64,000 nucleotides of DNA, taken from assembly GCA_037385045.1 (NCBI GenBank), contig JARRNJ010000017.1, forward strand, positions 3,277-67,276, given 5' to 3'. Positions 34,119 to 42,845 of this stretch are shown here, piece after piece. A program made the position numbers and the translations under genes. Each line of letters starts with the position of its first letter. Position 1 is the first letter of the stretch. A model generated the notes under the pieces. That model saw only the letters and a list, made by a program, of their open reading frames with translations. It was not told the origin of the DNA and searched no databases. Source of the DNA: JARRNJ01 sp037385045. GTDB taxonomy: Bacteria > Pseudomonadota > Gammaproteobacteria > JASBUN01.

Positions 34119-34631
34119 ATGAATACCAACGGGCTGCGGGGTATGCAGGCCCCTCTCAAGGAGCGTTATCGCCAGACGCCGGAGGACGCCTTGGTCACCC
34201 TTCATGCGCGTGGCCGTCTCGGCGAAGGCGTGACCTGCAGCGTCGAAACGGGCAGGGCGCTGGAGGTGGCCGGCCTGCACCCCGCAACCGGCGGCAGTGG
34301 TTTGCACGCCTGTTCCGGCGACATGCTGTTGGAAGCCCTGGTTGCATGCGCCGGTGTTACCCTGAACGCGGTGGCCACTGCGTTGGGCATCCAGCTTCGC
34401 GATGCAACGTTGTACGCAGAGGGCGATCTCGATTTCCGCGGTACGCTCGGAGTGGCCAAGGATGTTCCGGTGGGGTTTCAGAATATCCGCCTGCGGCTTG
34501 ATCTCGACACGGACGCCGACGAGGAGCAGCTCTCCACACTGCTGCGCCTGACCGAGCGTTACTGCGTCGTCTACCAGACGCTCGCCTGTCCGCCGGTGTT
34601 GACGGTCACCCATAAAGCGGCGCGGACGTGA
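34119..34631 (+). CDS. OsmC/Ohr-family peroxidase-like protein
   Basis: The 170-residue protein has the OsmC fold signature: a first Cys in LVACAGVTLNAVATALG (about residue 86) and a second Cys in RLTERYCVVYQTL (about residue 148). Together these form the thiol pair that reduces organic hydroperoxides. The ATG at 34119 is preceded by GCGAGGAG. It is a stand-alone cytoplasmic enzyme of normal length. The neighbouring transglutaminase is on the same strand, separated by 160 bases. Confidence 0.85.
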   Translation: MNTNGLRGMQAPLKERYRQTPEDALVTLHARGRLGEGVTCSVETGRALEVAGLHPATGGSGLHACSGDMLLEALVACAGVTLNAVATALGIQLRDATLYAEGDLDFRGTLGVAKDVPVGFQNIRLRLDLDTDADEEQLSTLLRLTERYCVVYQTLACPPVLTVTHKAART

Positions 34632-34723
34632 CGTGCCCGGGTCGGATCAGAGCTGCCCGCCTACGATTGTCATGTAATTCCGATATCCATCGGGTCGTGT
34701 GCCGGGTTCCCATTGAAAATCCG

Positions 34724-34825
34724 ATGGACATGGACGAAAGCGAACGAATACGCACCTCCATCGACGCCCCTTACCGGTCCGAGTCAAGGCGTGTTTTTGC
34801 CGCGCTGATCCGTCTATTGGGTGAC
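34724..34825 (+). pseudogene. 5' fragment of an ECF sigma-factor gene
   Basis: From the ATG at 34724 the frame reads 34 codons ending IDAPYRSESRRVFAALIRLLGD. This matches the conserved start of the large ECF sigma factors with a C-terminal DUF6596-type extension (YRSESRRVLATLIRLLGD...). After LLGD the similarity ends. About 70 bases later dispersed repeat copy B begins. The rest of the gene, some 370 codons, is missing, so this is a truncated remnant. Confidence 0.6.
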
Positions 34826-34892
34826 CTCCATGTTGATCACCGGGAGCGATGCAGGCGCGGAACAGTGAACCGCGCCCGAGCCGGCCAGGTGG

Positions 34893-35117
34893 GCAATCCC
34901 ACCAGGTTGTTCACAGGAGGGTAGTGAAAACGGCGGATGCGCTGCGCTTATCCACCCTACGTTTTTCAGACTCGCCAGCGGCCTGGTGCGTTTGGCGCGC
35001 CGCACCGCAACTCAATTGCGCCCGTAGGGCCATCTGTTTCATGCCAAACGCCGACTTCCGGGGCCGCTCACACTTGCCTGTGTCCGGTGAATTGCCCGGC
35101 GAACAACCTTCCGAGAA
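34893..35117 (+). repeat. Dispersed repeat, copy B
   Basis: Shares with copy A (25122-25457) its beginning, the single arm GATGCGCTGCGCTTATCCAC and the ungapped 141-bp core (34977-35117). It lacks the second arm of the inverted repeat and about 120 bases present in copy A. It lies between a truncated sigma gene and the end of the gene at 35125. Confidence 0.8.
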
Positions 35118-35124
35118 ATTGCGG

Positions 35125-35805
35125 CTAGTCGACGCCGTGGTATTGCAGAATGCGCGCCTTGACGGCTTCGTATTCGTCGGCGCCGAGCACCCCTTCGTCT
35201 TTCAATCTCCGGTGTTCGCGCAGTTCGGCGGCCAGCAGTGCCCGGCTGCTTGGGTAGCGTTGTTCTCTGGCCTGGCGGATACGGTGTATCAGATCCTGGA
35301 CGAACTCGCGGAATTCGTGTCTTGCCGGCTTGTCGTTCAGGAATTCCACCAGCGGGGCGCGGCCGTGTTGGCTGTGAAACAGCAGCTTGTCGCAAGAGCG
35401 GTGCAAAGCCCACAACATAACCACTGCGGAACCGGCCCCGCTCAGGATCACCAAGGCGATCCACGGGGCGGTCAGCTCGGTGTTGGGCGCAAAATGGACA
35501 TAGACGACCGGCAACGTGGCGGCAATCAACAACGCAAGCGCTACACCGACCCAGCGCCAGGCGATGACCCGGCGGCGGAGCGGATCCGGATCCAGGAAGG
35601 CAAGATCGAGCACGTAGCGGCGGGATTGCGAACGCCAGCTTCGGGACCGGATTTCCATGTAATGGCCGTTGAAAATTTCGTAAGCCGCGCGGTGGCCCTT
35701 GAATTCGCTGGCCTGGGCAAACCTGCGCTCGGTGGTGCGCGGCGCCGTGCCGGGCTCGTCGTCGGAAGCCAGTAAAATATGTTCGATGTCCTGCTCGCCA
35801 TTCAT
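35125..35805 (-). CDS. Membrane protein with C-terminal SHOCT-like motif
   Basis: The 226-residue protein has a soluble N-terminal part, two membrane helices (about residues 80-100 and 112-132), and a cytoplasmic C-terminus ending in LKDEGVLGADEYEAVKARIL. This is the short C-terminal (SHOCT) motif often found on oligomeric membrane or phage-related proteins. The function is unknown. The ATG at 35803-35805 is chosen as the first Met in a charged start (MNGEQDIEHILL); the ribosome site is weak. Its 3' end is only 8 bases from repeat copy B. Confidence 0.65.
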   Translation of the reverse strand: MNGEQDIEHILLASDDEPGTAPRTTERRFAQASEFKGHRAAYEIFNGHYMEIRSRSWRSQSRRYVLDLAFLDPDPLRRRVIAWRWVGVALALLIAATLPVVYVHFAPNTELTAPWIALVILSGAGSAVVMLWALHRSCDKLLFHSQHGRAPLVEFLNDKPARHEFREFVQDLIHRIRQAREQRYPSSRALLAAELREHRRLKDEGVLGADEYEAVKARILQYHGVD

Positions 35806-35918
35806 GGTTCTTGTGATTTTTGCGCGCTTGCCCAGTGACTTCCGTTCACGGTGCGATGATGCCGCATCCCCCGAAAGCCTAGGAAACCCGCTTTGCAACG
35901 CCGGGTCCGTGACTGGCG

Positions 35919-36290
35919 TCACAACGAACCGGGTTGGTGCAGGTCGTAGCCGACGCGGGCGTTGCCCACCAGTCCCATTTCCGTCAACGCTTGTTCCAGA
36001 GGTGTGTGAGGCACTGCATTGCCGAGCGTTTGCCGCAGTTTCCGGTCATCAAGGCTGACCTCCCGGTACCAGAGATAGCGCATTTCGAGCAGGCCGCGGA
36101 ACAGCACCGAGAACGGTGCCATGAGGCGTACGGCCCACCAGGGAAATTGTTTTACTTTGACAGGCTGGCCGCTGACCGTGCGCAGCGTTTCGGCGATGGC
36201 GTTGAAGCTCAGGCGCTGACCGCCAAAGTGAAACACGCTCCACGCTGGGAGTTCGCGCCTGCGCTCCACAAAGTCCACCGCCAGGAGGTC
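35919..36290 (-). pseudogene. 3' fragment of an NAD-dependent epimerase/dehydratase gene
   Basis: About 124 codons correspond to the C-terminal part of an extended short-chain dehydrogenase of the epimerase type: LPAWSVFHFGGQRLSFNAIA, the PWWAVRLMAPFSVLFRGLLE helix, and LDDRKLRQTLGNAVPHTPLE. The N-terminal Rossmann fold with GxxGxxG is absent. Upstream, the frame runs into a 20-bp tandem duplication (36321-36360) and unrelated sequence. No start codon suits the fragment, so it is a remnant. Confidence 0.7.
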
Positions 36291-36320
36291 GGCGCGCTGC
36301 TGCCGCCACCACCCGTGTCC

Positions 36321-36360
36321 AGCCCCTCGAACCCCTGGCCAGCCCCTGGAACCCCTGGCC
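36321..36360. repeat. 20-bp tandem duplication
   Basis: AGCCCCTCGAACCCCTGGCC (36321-36340) is followed at once by the same sequence with one change (36341-36360). It lies at the broken 5' edge of the epimerase remnant. Confidence 0.85.
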
Positions 36361-37083
36361 GATAGACTCGCCGGCGTCATGTGCCGGAGCGGGAATTTGT
36401 GGGCCTGTACGCCCTGTGTGAAGAGCAGGCGTTATGTCGAGGACCGGCAGATTAACGGCCTCGTAATCGCCAGCGCCAGCGTGACGCACGAGCTGATCAA
36501 GGATGGAGCGGCCACCTTGAGCTTTTGATGAGCAGTGCGGAAGGACTCGACCATCATCATGTACCGTGGACTGAGGCGGTGGTATCGGGCAGTGGTGGTG
36601 TTGCCCGGCGTCGGCCTTGCCAACGGGTTCGAGGCCTTCTGCGCTGCCGTCGTATTGAGCGTCATCGAGGCTATTCACTTCCGCCTTCGAGGGGCAGCCT
36701 TGCCGCTTTCCCCGGGTAGATGCGGATGACATATACGTCAATGCTCGCTCTGCTTCCTTGGCTGGCGCTGAACGTCTTGTTCTGGCCGGCGACCATAGGC
36801 ACTGCCGTGCCGCCCGCTACCTGTCGCTGCTGCCCGGGAACCGTACCGAGGCGACGTCGTTGGACCTGATCTGGCGTACCTTCCTGTCGGCTCCGGTCAA
36901 GGGCAACGTCATGCAGGGCCTGCCGCCGGCGCGTTAACGAGCGCCATGGCGCGCGCCTGTCTGCGAACATTTCTCATCCGACTGCGATCTCATTTGAGCT
37001 TTTTATTCATGGTTTTTGAACTATAGTCTCAAGACGGGCTCCCGGGCAGCGCTTCCGGGGCCGCCATTCGAAGGAAATCCGAC
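36361..37083. other. Decayed region with an unidentified plus-strand coding tail
   Basis: About 720 bases without an intact gene. On the plus strand a frame open from 36659 to a TAA at 36935-36937 reads as plausible protein (VDADDIYVNARSASLAGAER, then TSLDLIWRTFLSAPVKGNVM, ending GLPPAR), but no start or family is recognisable. It may be the tail of another eroded gene. AT-rich sequence at 36990-37025 may hold the promoter of the next gene. Confidence 0.4.
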
Positions 37084-38052
37084 ATGCCGCGCACCATTCT
37101 TGCGGGTGTGGCTCTGCTCGGGGCCGCGACCGGCGCCGTCGCGCACGATGTCGTCGTGCCCGCCGTTATCGGCGAGCTGCCGGCGGAGCATCTCACCAAA
37201 CGCATCTACGTCATCCATGGTCCCCAGGCGCTGCCGTCGCCAGCAACCCATGCCTTCATGAACAACCCGGGATTCGTCGTGACCTCCAAAGGGGTGGTGG
37301 TGATCGACCCGGGCAGCAGCCTCCGGGTCGGTCAGGGGGTGCTGGACAAGATCGCCGAAATCACTCATCAGCCTGTGGTGGCGGTGTTCAATACGCATGT
37401 CCACGGTGACCATTGGCTGGGCAACCAGGCGGTGCACGAGCGCTTTCCCAAAGCGGTGATCTATGCCCACGAACGTATGATCGAGCGGGCCCGGAACGGC
37501 GAGGGCGAGTATTGGATCGGGCTGTTCCAGAAAATGACCGACGGCGCCCTGGACGGAACGGTTGCAGTGGTTCCCACTGTCGGGCTGAAGGGCGGCGAGG
37601 AGCTCGATTTCGGCGATACGCGCCTGCGCATTCTGCACACGGGCAAGGCACATACCGATCACGACCTGATGATCGAGGTCATTCAGGACAAGAGCATGTT
37701 CACCGGCGACGTGGTCACCAACCACCGCGTGCCCTCGTCCGACGTGCCCCAGGATGCCGACTTCAAAGGGCAGATACACGCGATCGAGATGTTGTTGGCG
37801 ACCTCGGACGAGGTGTTTATTCCCGGACATGGCCGCAGCGGCGGGCGCGAAGTGCCACAAGCGTCGTTGCGGTTCCTGAAGACGCTGTATTCCTCGGTGC
37901 GCAAGTACTATCAGCAGGGCCTCGCCGATTATGAGATGAGGAAGTACGTGGCGGCCGATCTCGCCGAGTTCAAGGACTGGCAGAACTTCGACCAGTTGGG
38001 CCGGGTCATCAGCTTTGTATATCTGCAGGTCGAGCGGGAGGCGTTTGAGTGA
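37084..38052 (+). CDS. Secreted metallo-beta-lactamase-fold hydrolase
   Basis: The 322-residue protein has a Sec signal peptide (ILAGVALLGAATGAVA, cut near residue 20) and a metallo-beta-lactamase fold with the zinc motif HVHGDH (His105, His107, Asp109, His110), a further His in TGKAHTDHD, the Asp in FTGDVV, and the final His in IPGHG. It resembles SoxH-like and quinoprotein-relay-type periplasmic hydrolases. The substrate is unknown. A nitrilase gene follows 57 bases later on the same strand. Confidence 0.85.
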   Translation: MPRTILAGVALLGAATGAVAHDVVVPAVIGELPAEHLTKRIYVIHGPQALPSPATHAFMNNPGFVVTSKGVVVIDPGSSLRVGQGVLDKIAEITHQPVVAVFNTHVHGDHWLGNQAVHERFPKAVIYAHERMIERARNGEGEYWIGLFQKMTDGALDGTVAVVPTVGLKGGEELDFGDTRLRILHTGKAHTDHDLMIEVIQDKSMFTGDVVTNHRVPSSDVPQDADFKGQIHAIEMLLATSDEVFIPGHGRSGGREVPQASLRFLKTLYSSVRKYYQQGLADYEMRKYVAADLAEFKDWQNFDQLGRVISFVYLQVEREAFE

Positions 38053-38109
38053 GCCCCGCGGGTGCGTGGCGCCCGGGGCAGAAGACCCAACCATGAGGGG
38101 CACCCTGTT

Positions 38110-39045
38110 ATGACCCAAGTTGCCGTTGTGCAACAACCGCCCGTATTCCTGGACAAGCAACGCACGTTGGAGCGGGCCGAGGCCCTGGTCGCCGAGGCGG
38201 CCGCGGCCGGTGCGGATTTGATTGTGTTTCCGGAAGCATTCATCCCCGGTTACCCTGCGTGGATCTGGCGCCTGCGCCCGGGCGGTGACTGGGCGCTGGT
38301 CGAGACGATCCATGCGCGCCTTCTGGAGAACGCGGTCAACCTCGACAGCGATGATCTCGCGCCACTTTACAGTGCTGCGAGGAATCATCGAGTAACCATC
38401 GTATGCGGCATGGACGAGCGCGAAGGCCGGCTCAGCCAGGCGACTCTCTACAATACCGTGGTGGTTATCGGTGCCGACGGCAGACTGATGAATCGGCACC
38501 GCAAGGTGATGCCCACCAATCCAGAACGGATGGTGTGGGGTTTCGGCGACGCGTCCGGCCTCAAGGTTATCGACACCCCGGCCGGCAGAGTCGGCACCCT
38601 CATCTGCTGGGAGAATTATATGCCCTTGGCGCGCTACGCGCTTTACGCCCAAGGGGTGGAAATCTATATCGCGCCCACCTACGACAGCGGCGACGGCTGG
38701 ATCGGCACCTTGCAGCATATTGCGCGCGAGGGCGGGTGCTGGGTCGTGGGCAGCGGCAATGCGCTGAAGGCCGGCGACATACCCGAGGACTTTCCCGACA
38801 AATCGTCCCTATACCCGGACCCGGGTGAGTGGGTCAATCCGGGGGATTCCGTGGTCGTTGCTCCCGGCGGCGAAATCGTTGCCGGTCCCCTGCGCAACGA
38901 GCTCGCCATTCTGTACTGCGAGGTGGACCCGCGCCGGGTTGGCCTTGCACGCCGCACGCTCGACGTTGTCGGGCATTACGCGCGTCCCGACCTGTTCCAG
39001 TTGCACGTCAATACCCAGGCGCAAAGTCCAGTCAAATTCGAATGA
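38110..39045 (+). CDS. Nitrilase-family carbon-nitrogen hydrolase
   Basis: The 311-residue protein has the nitrilase catalytic triad: Glu42 (FPEAFIPGYP), Lys132 (NRHRKVMPT) and Cys166 (LICWENYMPL). The CWENYMPL and FPEAFIPGYPAW forms are those of true nitrilases and cyanide hydratase-like enzymes rather than amidases. It would convert organic nitriles to acids and ammonia in the cytoplasm. The ATG at 38110 has GAGGGG about 13 bases upstream. With cyanase and thiocyanate hydrolase-like genes 16-20 kb away, it adds to a theme of C-N triple-bond substrates. Confidence 0.92.
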   Translation: MTQVAVVQQPPVFLDKQRTLERAEALVAEAAAAGADLIVFPEAFIPGYPAWIWRLRPGGDWALVETIHARLLENAVNLDSDDLAPLYSAARNHRVTIVCGMDEREGRLSQATLYNTVVVIGADGRLMNRHRKVMPTNPERMVWGFGDASGLKVIDTPAGRVGTLICWENYMPLARYALYAQGVEIYIAPTYDSGDGWIGTLQHIAREGGCWVVGSGNALKAGDIPEDFPDKSSLYPDPGEWVNPGDSVVVAPGGEIVAGPLRNELAILYCEVDPRRVGLARRTLDVVGHYARPDLFQLHVNTQAQSPVKFE

Positions 39046-39180
39046 AAGCATTTGACGAATGTTGGCCGCCTCGCCCCGTGCGGCCGGGCGGGGCCCTCTG
39101 TCGTGCACTCCTGCGGCACGGCTCGCCCCTGCTGACGTGGTGGGTTCTTTCCCGCGACCGCCTGGCGGCAAAAAAGCGGC

Positions 39181-40012
39181 CTAGGCGTTCAGGATGTGCT
39201 GCGCCTGTTCCAGGAAATCGAGCAACTCCGGATCATCGGGGATACTGCCATGCCGCGCGAGGCCAAGCTTGCGCAGCGCGGGCACCCGGCTGTGGTCGAC
39301 GCCCATGGGCGCCGGTCCCAACTCGTGACCCGCGTAGAGTTCCGCCGCAATAACCAGGTCGACCAGAGTGGGTTGTGCGTCTCCGGTACGGTAGACATCT
39401 TCGTGTTCATTGGCCACATCGATGAATTGGCTGCCGAAGTTCCAGGCCTTGAGCACCGTGGCGCCAATGTCGGTATGGTGTCTGCGCAGCAGCGATTGCA
39501 GCGCCGCCGCGTCGTCCATGAGGTGCTTCTGTTTCGCCGCATGTTGCAGAATCGGCAGATAGCCGATGTCGTGGATCATGCCGGCGAGCATGGCCTCGTC
39601 CGGACTGAGCCGCGTATAGCGCGCCGCCAGGGCGTATGACCAGATGGCAACGGCCAGTGAGTGGGCAAAGACCTGTTGCAGGTATTTTGCCCCTAACCCC
39701 TGGGTCGGGCGCATCACCTGGACGATGGACAGATTGACGATCAGGGTGCGCACCAATGACAGACCCAGCCGGGTCACTGCGGTGCCCACGTCCTCTATCG
39801 CCGCCCCGGTCCGCCGATACAGCGGGCTGTTGGCGCGTGGTCGCGTCGGCGTCCTCGACGACGTGCCGCACCTTCTGCGCCACATCGGGCAGAGACGGCA
39901 GCACCAGGCGATTTGCCTCGATATCCCGGCGCAGCCCATCGATGAACTGGCCGTCGAAATCGCTGCCGTTCGGCGGCGTTCTGCATGTGGTCGTGTCGGG
40001 CACCGGGTACAT
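39181..40012 (-). pseudogene. HDOD-domain protein gene broken by an internal deletion and frameshift
   Basis: The first 58 or so codons from the ATG at 40010-40012 (ending LPSLPDVAQKVRHVVEDADA) and the downstream frame (from NSPLYRR through TAVTRLGLSLVRTLIVNLS and HDIGYLPIL to the stop at 39181) are the two halves of one HDOD protein. They lie in different frames and meet near 39832-39842. About 23 residues that normally join them (the LAQLA...DPALSARLLQVAN segment of HDOD domains) are missing. The gene is therefore a pseudogene unless there is a sequencing error. Confidence 0.75.
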
Positions 40013-40525
40013 TGCGGCTCCTGGCCGTTTGTCGGTGGATTACCCCGTCAGGCATCCTTTCTCGGGTATCGGCATGATCGATTGAAAACTTTAGCGATTC
40101 CACGGGCTTCCGCTGCCGCGATGGAGATGGGGGCGACGGCCGGGTGGCACCAAACGGGACCGTGCGGTGTGGCCGCATACCGGGCCGGCTGCGCCGGGAG
40201 GCGGGAAAGTGTCCCGTGTTGCGGCGGTAAGGCTTTGAAAATTGGTCCAAAGTGCCGGCGGCCGTCCCGACCGGTGACCTCCACCTCCCGGTGGCCCAGG
40301 ACCACTCCCGGCGCATCGGCTATCAGGACGCGAACGCCTTCCGCGGGCTGTTCAGGCGATACACCGACCTGTCGCCGCGCGGTTGCCGGCAGCGAGTCGG
40401 CGCGCATCGCAACAATTGAACCACGTGCCCCGGCATTTCGGATAACGGCGGCGCGAAACAGCACCCCGATTTCGTGGTTATGCGCGCTTCAAGTAACATA
40501 GGGCGAGCTGAGTAATCACCACCGC
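40013..40525. other. Region upstream of recQ holding an AraC remnant
   Basis: About 510 bases. The only recognisable coding content is the AraC C-terminal fragment annotated separately. The final 100 bases before recQ probably hold its promoter; AGGGCGAGC lies about 20 bases before the start. Confidence 0.35.
40276..40419 (+). pseudogene. C-terminal fragment of an AraC-family regulator
   Basis: A 47-codon stretch ending at TGA 40417-40419 reads RRIGYQDANAFRGLFRRYTD then LSPRGCRQRVG, which is the second helix-turn-helix and end of the AraC DNA-binding domain (family pattern: GY.D.NAF.R.FRR.TGLSP..YR.R). The stretch before it (DLHLPVAQ) also fits. No start codon or N-terminal domain is attached, so it is a remnant. 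Confidence 0.6.
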
Positions 40526-42367
40526 ATGGACGACCGAGCCCTCCACATTCTGCGTACCGTCTTCGGCTACCAGCAGTTCCGTTCGCCCCAGGACGAAGTC
40601 ATCGACACGTTGCTGGCGGGCGGAGATGCCCTGGTGGTGATGCCCACCGGCGGCGGCAAGTCGCTTTGTTACCAGATTCCGGCCATCGTGCGCCCCGGCG
40701 TCGGTGTCGTTGTCTCGCCGCTGATCGCCCTGATGCACGACCAGGTGGCCGCGCTGCGTCAGGCGGGCGTGCGGGCGGCCTGCCTCAATTCCACTCTGGC
40801 GCCCCACGAGGCGCGTGCGGTGGAATCGCAGCTTGCCGGCGGCGAGCTCGATTTGCTCTATGTGGCGCCGGAGCGTCTGGTCCTGGAGCGCACCCTGTCC
40901 CTGCTGCAGTCTGCGCGCCTGGCGCTGTTCGCCATTGACGAGGCCCACTGTGTTTCCCAATGGGGGCACGATTTCCGGCCCGAGTACCTACGGCTCGATG
41001 TGTTGCGCCAGCAGTTTCCCGAGGTGCCGCGGGTGGCGCTTACCGCCACCGCGGACGCGCCCACACGTCGCGACATCATCACCCGCCTGGCGCTGGAGAA
41101 GGCGCGGACGTTCGTCAGCGGATTCGACCGGCCCAATATCCGCTACCGCATCAGCCAGGGCGGTGCCGGGGCAAGGGAGCAACTACTGCGCTTCATCAAC
41201 GCCGAACACCCGGGCGAGGCCGGCATCGTTTACTGCCTGTCGAGGCGCCGGGTTGACGAAGTGGCGCAATGGCTGGCGGCGCGCGGCCTCGCCGCATTGC
41301 CTTATCACGCCGGCCTCGGCGCCGAGGAGCGCGCCCGCAACCAGGCTCGGTTCCTCAATGAAGAAGGCGTGGTCATGGTGGCGACCATCGCCTTCGGCAT
41401 GGGGATCGACAAACCGAACGTGCGTTTCGTCGCGCACCTGAACCTGCCCAGGAGCATCGAGGCCTACTACCAGGAAACCGGCCGCGCCGGGCGCGACGGT
41501 TTGCCCGCCGACGCCTGGATGCACTACGGCCTGCAGGACGTGATCCTGCTGCGCCAGATGCTCGAGTCCTCGGACGCCGACGACGAGCACAAGCGCGTCG
41601 AGCGCCACAAGCTGGACGCGATGCTGGGTCTGTGCGAGCTCACCACCTGCCGCCGCCAGGCGCTGCTGGCCTACTTCGGCGACGTGATGCCGGAACCGTG
41701 CGGCAATTGCGATACCTGCCTCGAGCCGCCGCAAACGTGGGATGCCACCGTGCCGGCACAGAAGGCGCTGTCCTGCGTGCACCGCACCGGCCAGCGCTTC
41801 GGCGTCAACTATCTCATCGACGTGTTGCTGGGAAAGGACGGTGAGCGCCTGCGCCGCTTCGGCCATGACCGGCTCAGCACCTTCGGTATCGGCGCTGAAC
41901 TCAATGCCCGGGAGTGGCGCGGCCTGTTCCGGCAGCTCATTGCCCGCGGACTGCTGTCGGTCGACCTGGAGGGGCACGGCGGCCTGCGTCTGACCGAGCG
42001 CTGCCGCGCCGTGCTGCGCGGGGAGCAGCCGCTGATGCTGCGGCGCGAGAGCAAGCCGCAGCGGACCAGAAAGGCCAAAGCCGCACCGCCCGCGCTCAGC
42101 CGTGAACCGGACCGCCAGCTGTGGGAGGCGCTGCGTGCGCGCCGCCGTGAACTGGCTACCGAGCAGGGCGTGCCGCCCTACGTGGTGTTTCACGACGCCA
42201 CGCTGATGGAAATGGTCGAGCGCCGTCCCCAGAGCCTCGCCGAGTTGGCGCAGGTCTCCGGCGTCGGCGAGCGCAAGCTGGCGGCCTACGGGGCGGAATT
42301 TCTCCACGTGATCCGCGCTGACGGCGACGCGCCCGATGCGAACGCGAAAGTTCGCCCTATCGACTAG
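40526..42367 (+). CDS. recQ: ATP-dependent DNA helicase RecQ
   Basis: The 613-residue protein has the RecQ core: an N-terminal Q-motif-like FRSPQDEVI, Walker A (MPTGGGKSLC, about residues 39-48), the DEAH-type box with aromatic loop (IDEAHCVSQWGHDFRPEY) and helicase motif VI (QETGRAGRDG). A zinc-binding region follows (CRRQALL...CGNCDTC), then a winged helix, and a C-terminal HRDC domain (about 530-600). It unwinds DNA 3' to 5' in recombination and fork repair. The length matches full RecQ and nothing seems missing. Confidence 0.96.
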   Translation: MDDRALHILRTVFGYQQFRSPQDEVIDTLLAGGDALVVMPTGGGKSLCYQIPAIVRPGVGVVVSPLIALMHDQVAALRQAGVRAACLNSTLAPHEARAVESQLAGGELDLLYVAPERLVLERTLSLLQSARLALFAIDEAHCVSQWGHDFRPEYLRLDVLRQQFPEVPRVALTATADAPTRRDIITRLALEKARTFVSGFDRPNIRYRISQGGAGAREQLLRFINAEHPGEAGIVYCLSRRRVDEVAQWLAARGLAALPYHAGLGAEERARNQARFLNEEGVVMVATIAFGMGIDKPNVRFVAHLNLPRSIEAYYQETGRAGRDGLPADAWMHYGLQDVILLRQMLESSDADDEHKRVERHKLDAMLGLCELTTCRRQALLAYFGDVMPEPCGNCDTCLEPPQTWDATVPAQKALSCVHRTGQRFGVNYLIDVLLGKDGERLRRFGHDRLSTFGIGAELNAREWRGLFRQLIARGLLSVDLEGHGGLRLTERCRAVLRGEQPLMLRRESKPQRTRKAKAAPPALSREPDRQLWEALRARRRELATEQGVPPYVVFHDATLMEMVERRPQSLAELAQVSGVGERKLAAYGAEFLHVIRADGDAPDANAKVRPID

Positions 42368-42524
42368 CTGCTTGGCCGACGGCCGCACAATCGGCACTGC
42401 TGCGCACCGGTTGCATCGAGCTGCGCTGAACGGCGATCATTTGATGTCTCCGGTTCAGGCGTCTCGGTTCTCACGGGGACCGGGGAACGACGGCCTCCCG
42501 CAAATCCGTTGAGAGGGTCAGCTA

Positions 42525-42845
42525 ATGACACAAGCAAAATTGACCGGCAGTTGCCTTTGCGGTTCGGTTCAATACGAGATCACCGGCGAGCCCAAACGCT
42601 TCTACCATTGCCACTGTTCGCGCTGCCGGAAGGCCAGCGGCACCGGGCACGCATCGAATCTGATCGTGGAGTTGGGCGCGGTTCGCTGGACGGCCGGCGA
42701 AGAGTTGATCGGCGGCTACAAAGTGCCGGAGGCCGAGCGCTTGCCGCTGGCGCCCCAGGCGCGTATCTTCTGGGACTCGCGCGTGTCCTGGTCGTGCAGC
42801 GGAGATGATTTGCCGGTGTTTGCGGAATATCCGCCCGCTCAGTAA
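42525..42845 (+). pseudogene. GFA-family (CENP-V fold) zinc protein with an internal in-frame deletion
   Basis: The 106-residue frame begins as a GFA-family protein (LTGSCLCGSVQYEI, then FYHCHCSRCRKASGTGHASN) and ends as one (PQARIFWDSRVSWSC). Relatives as I remember them are about 135-140 residues; the segment between VPEAER and the PQARIFW strand, which normally contains the second zinc-binding Cys pair (CxxCGS), is missing near residue 72. A zinc site would be incomplete, so the product is probably inactive though the frame is open. A ribosome site GAGAGGG precedes the ATG. Confidence 0.7.
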
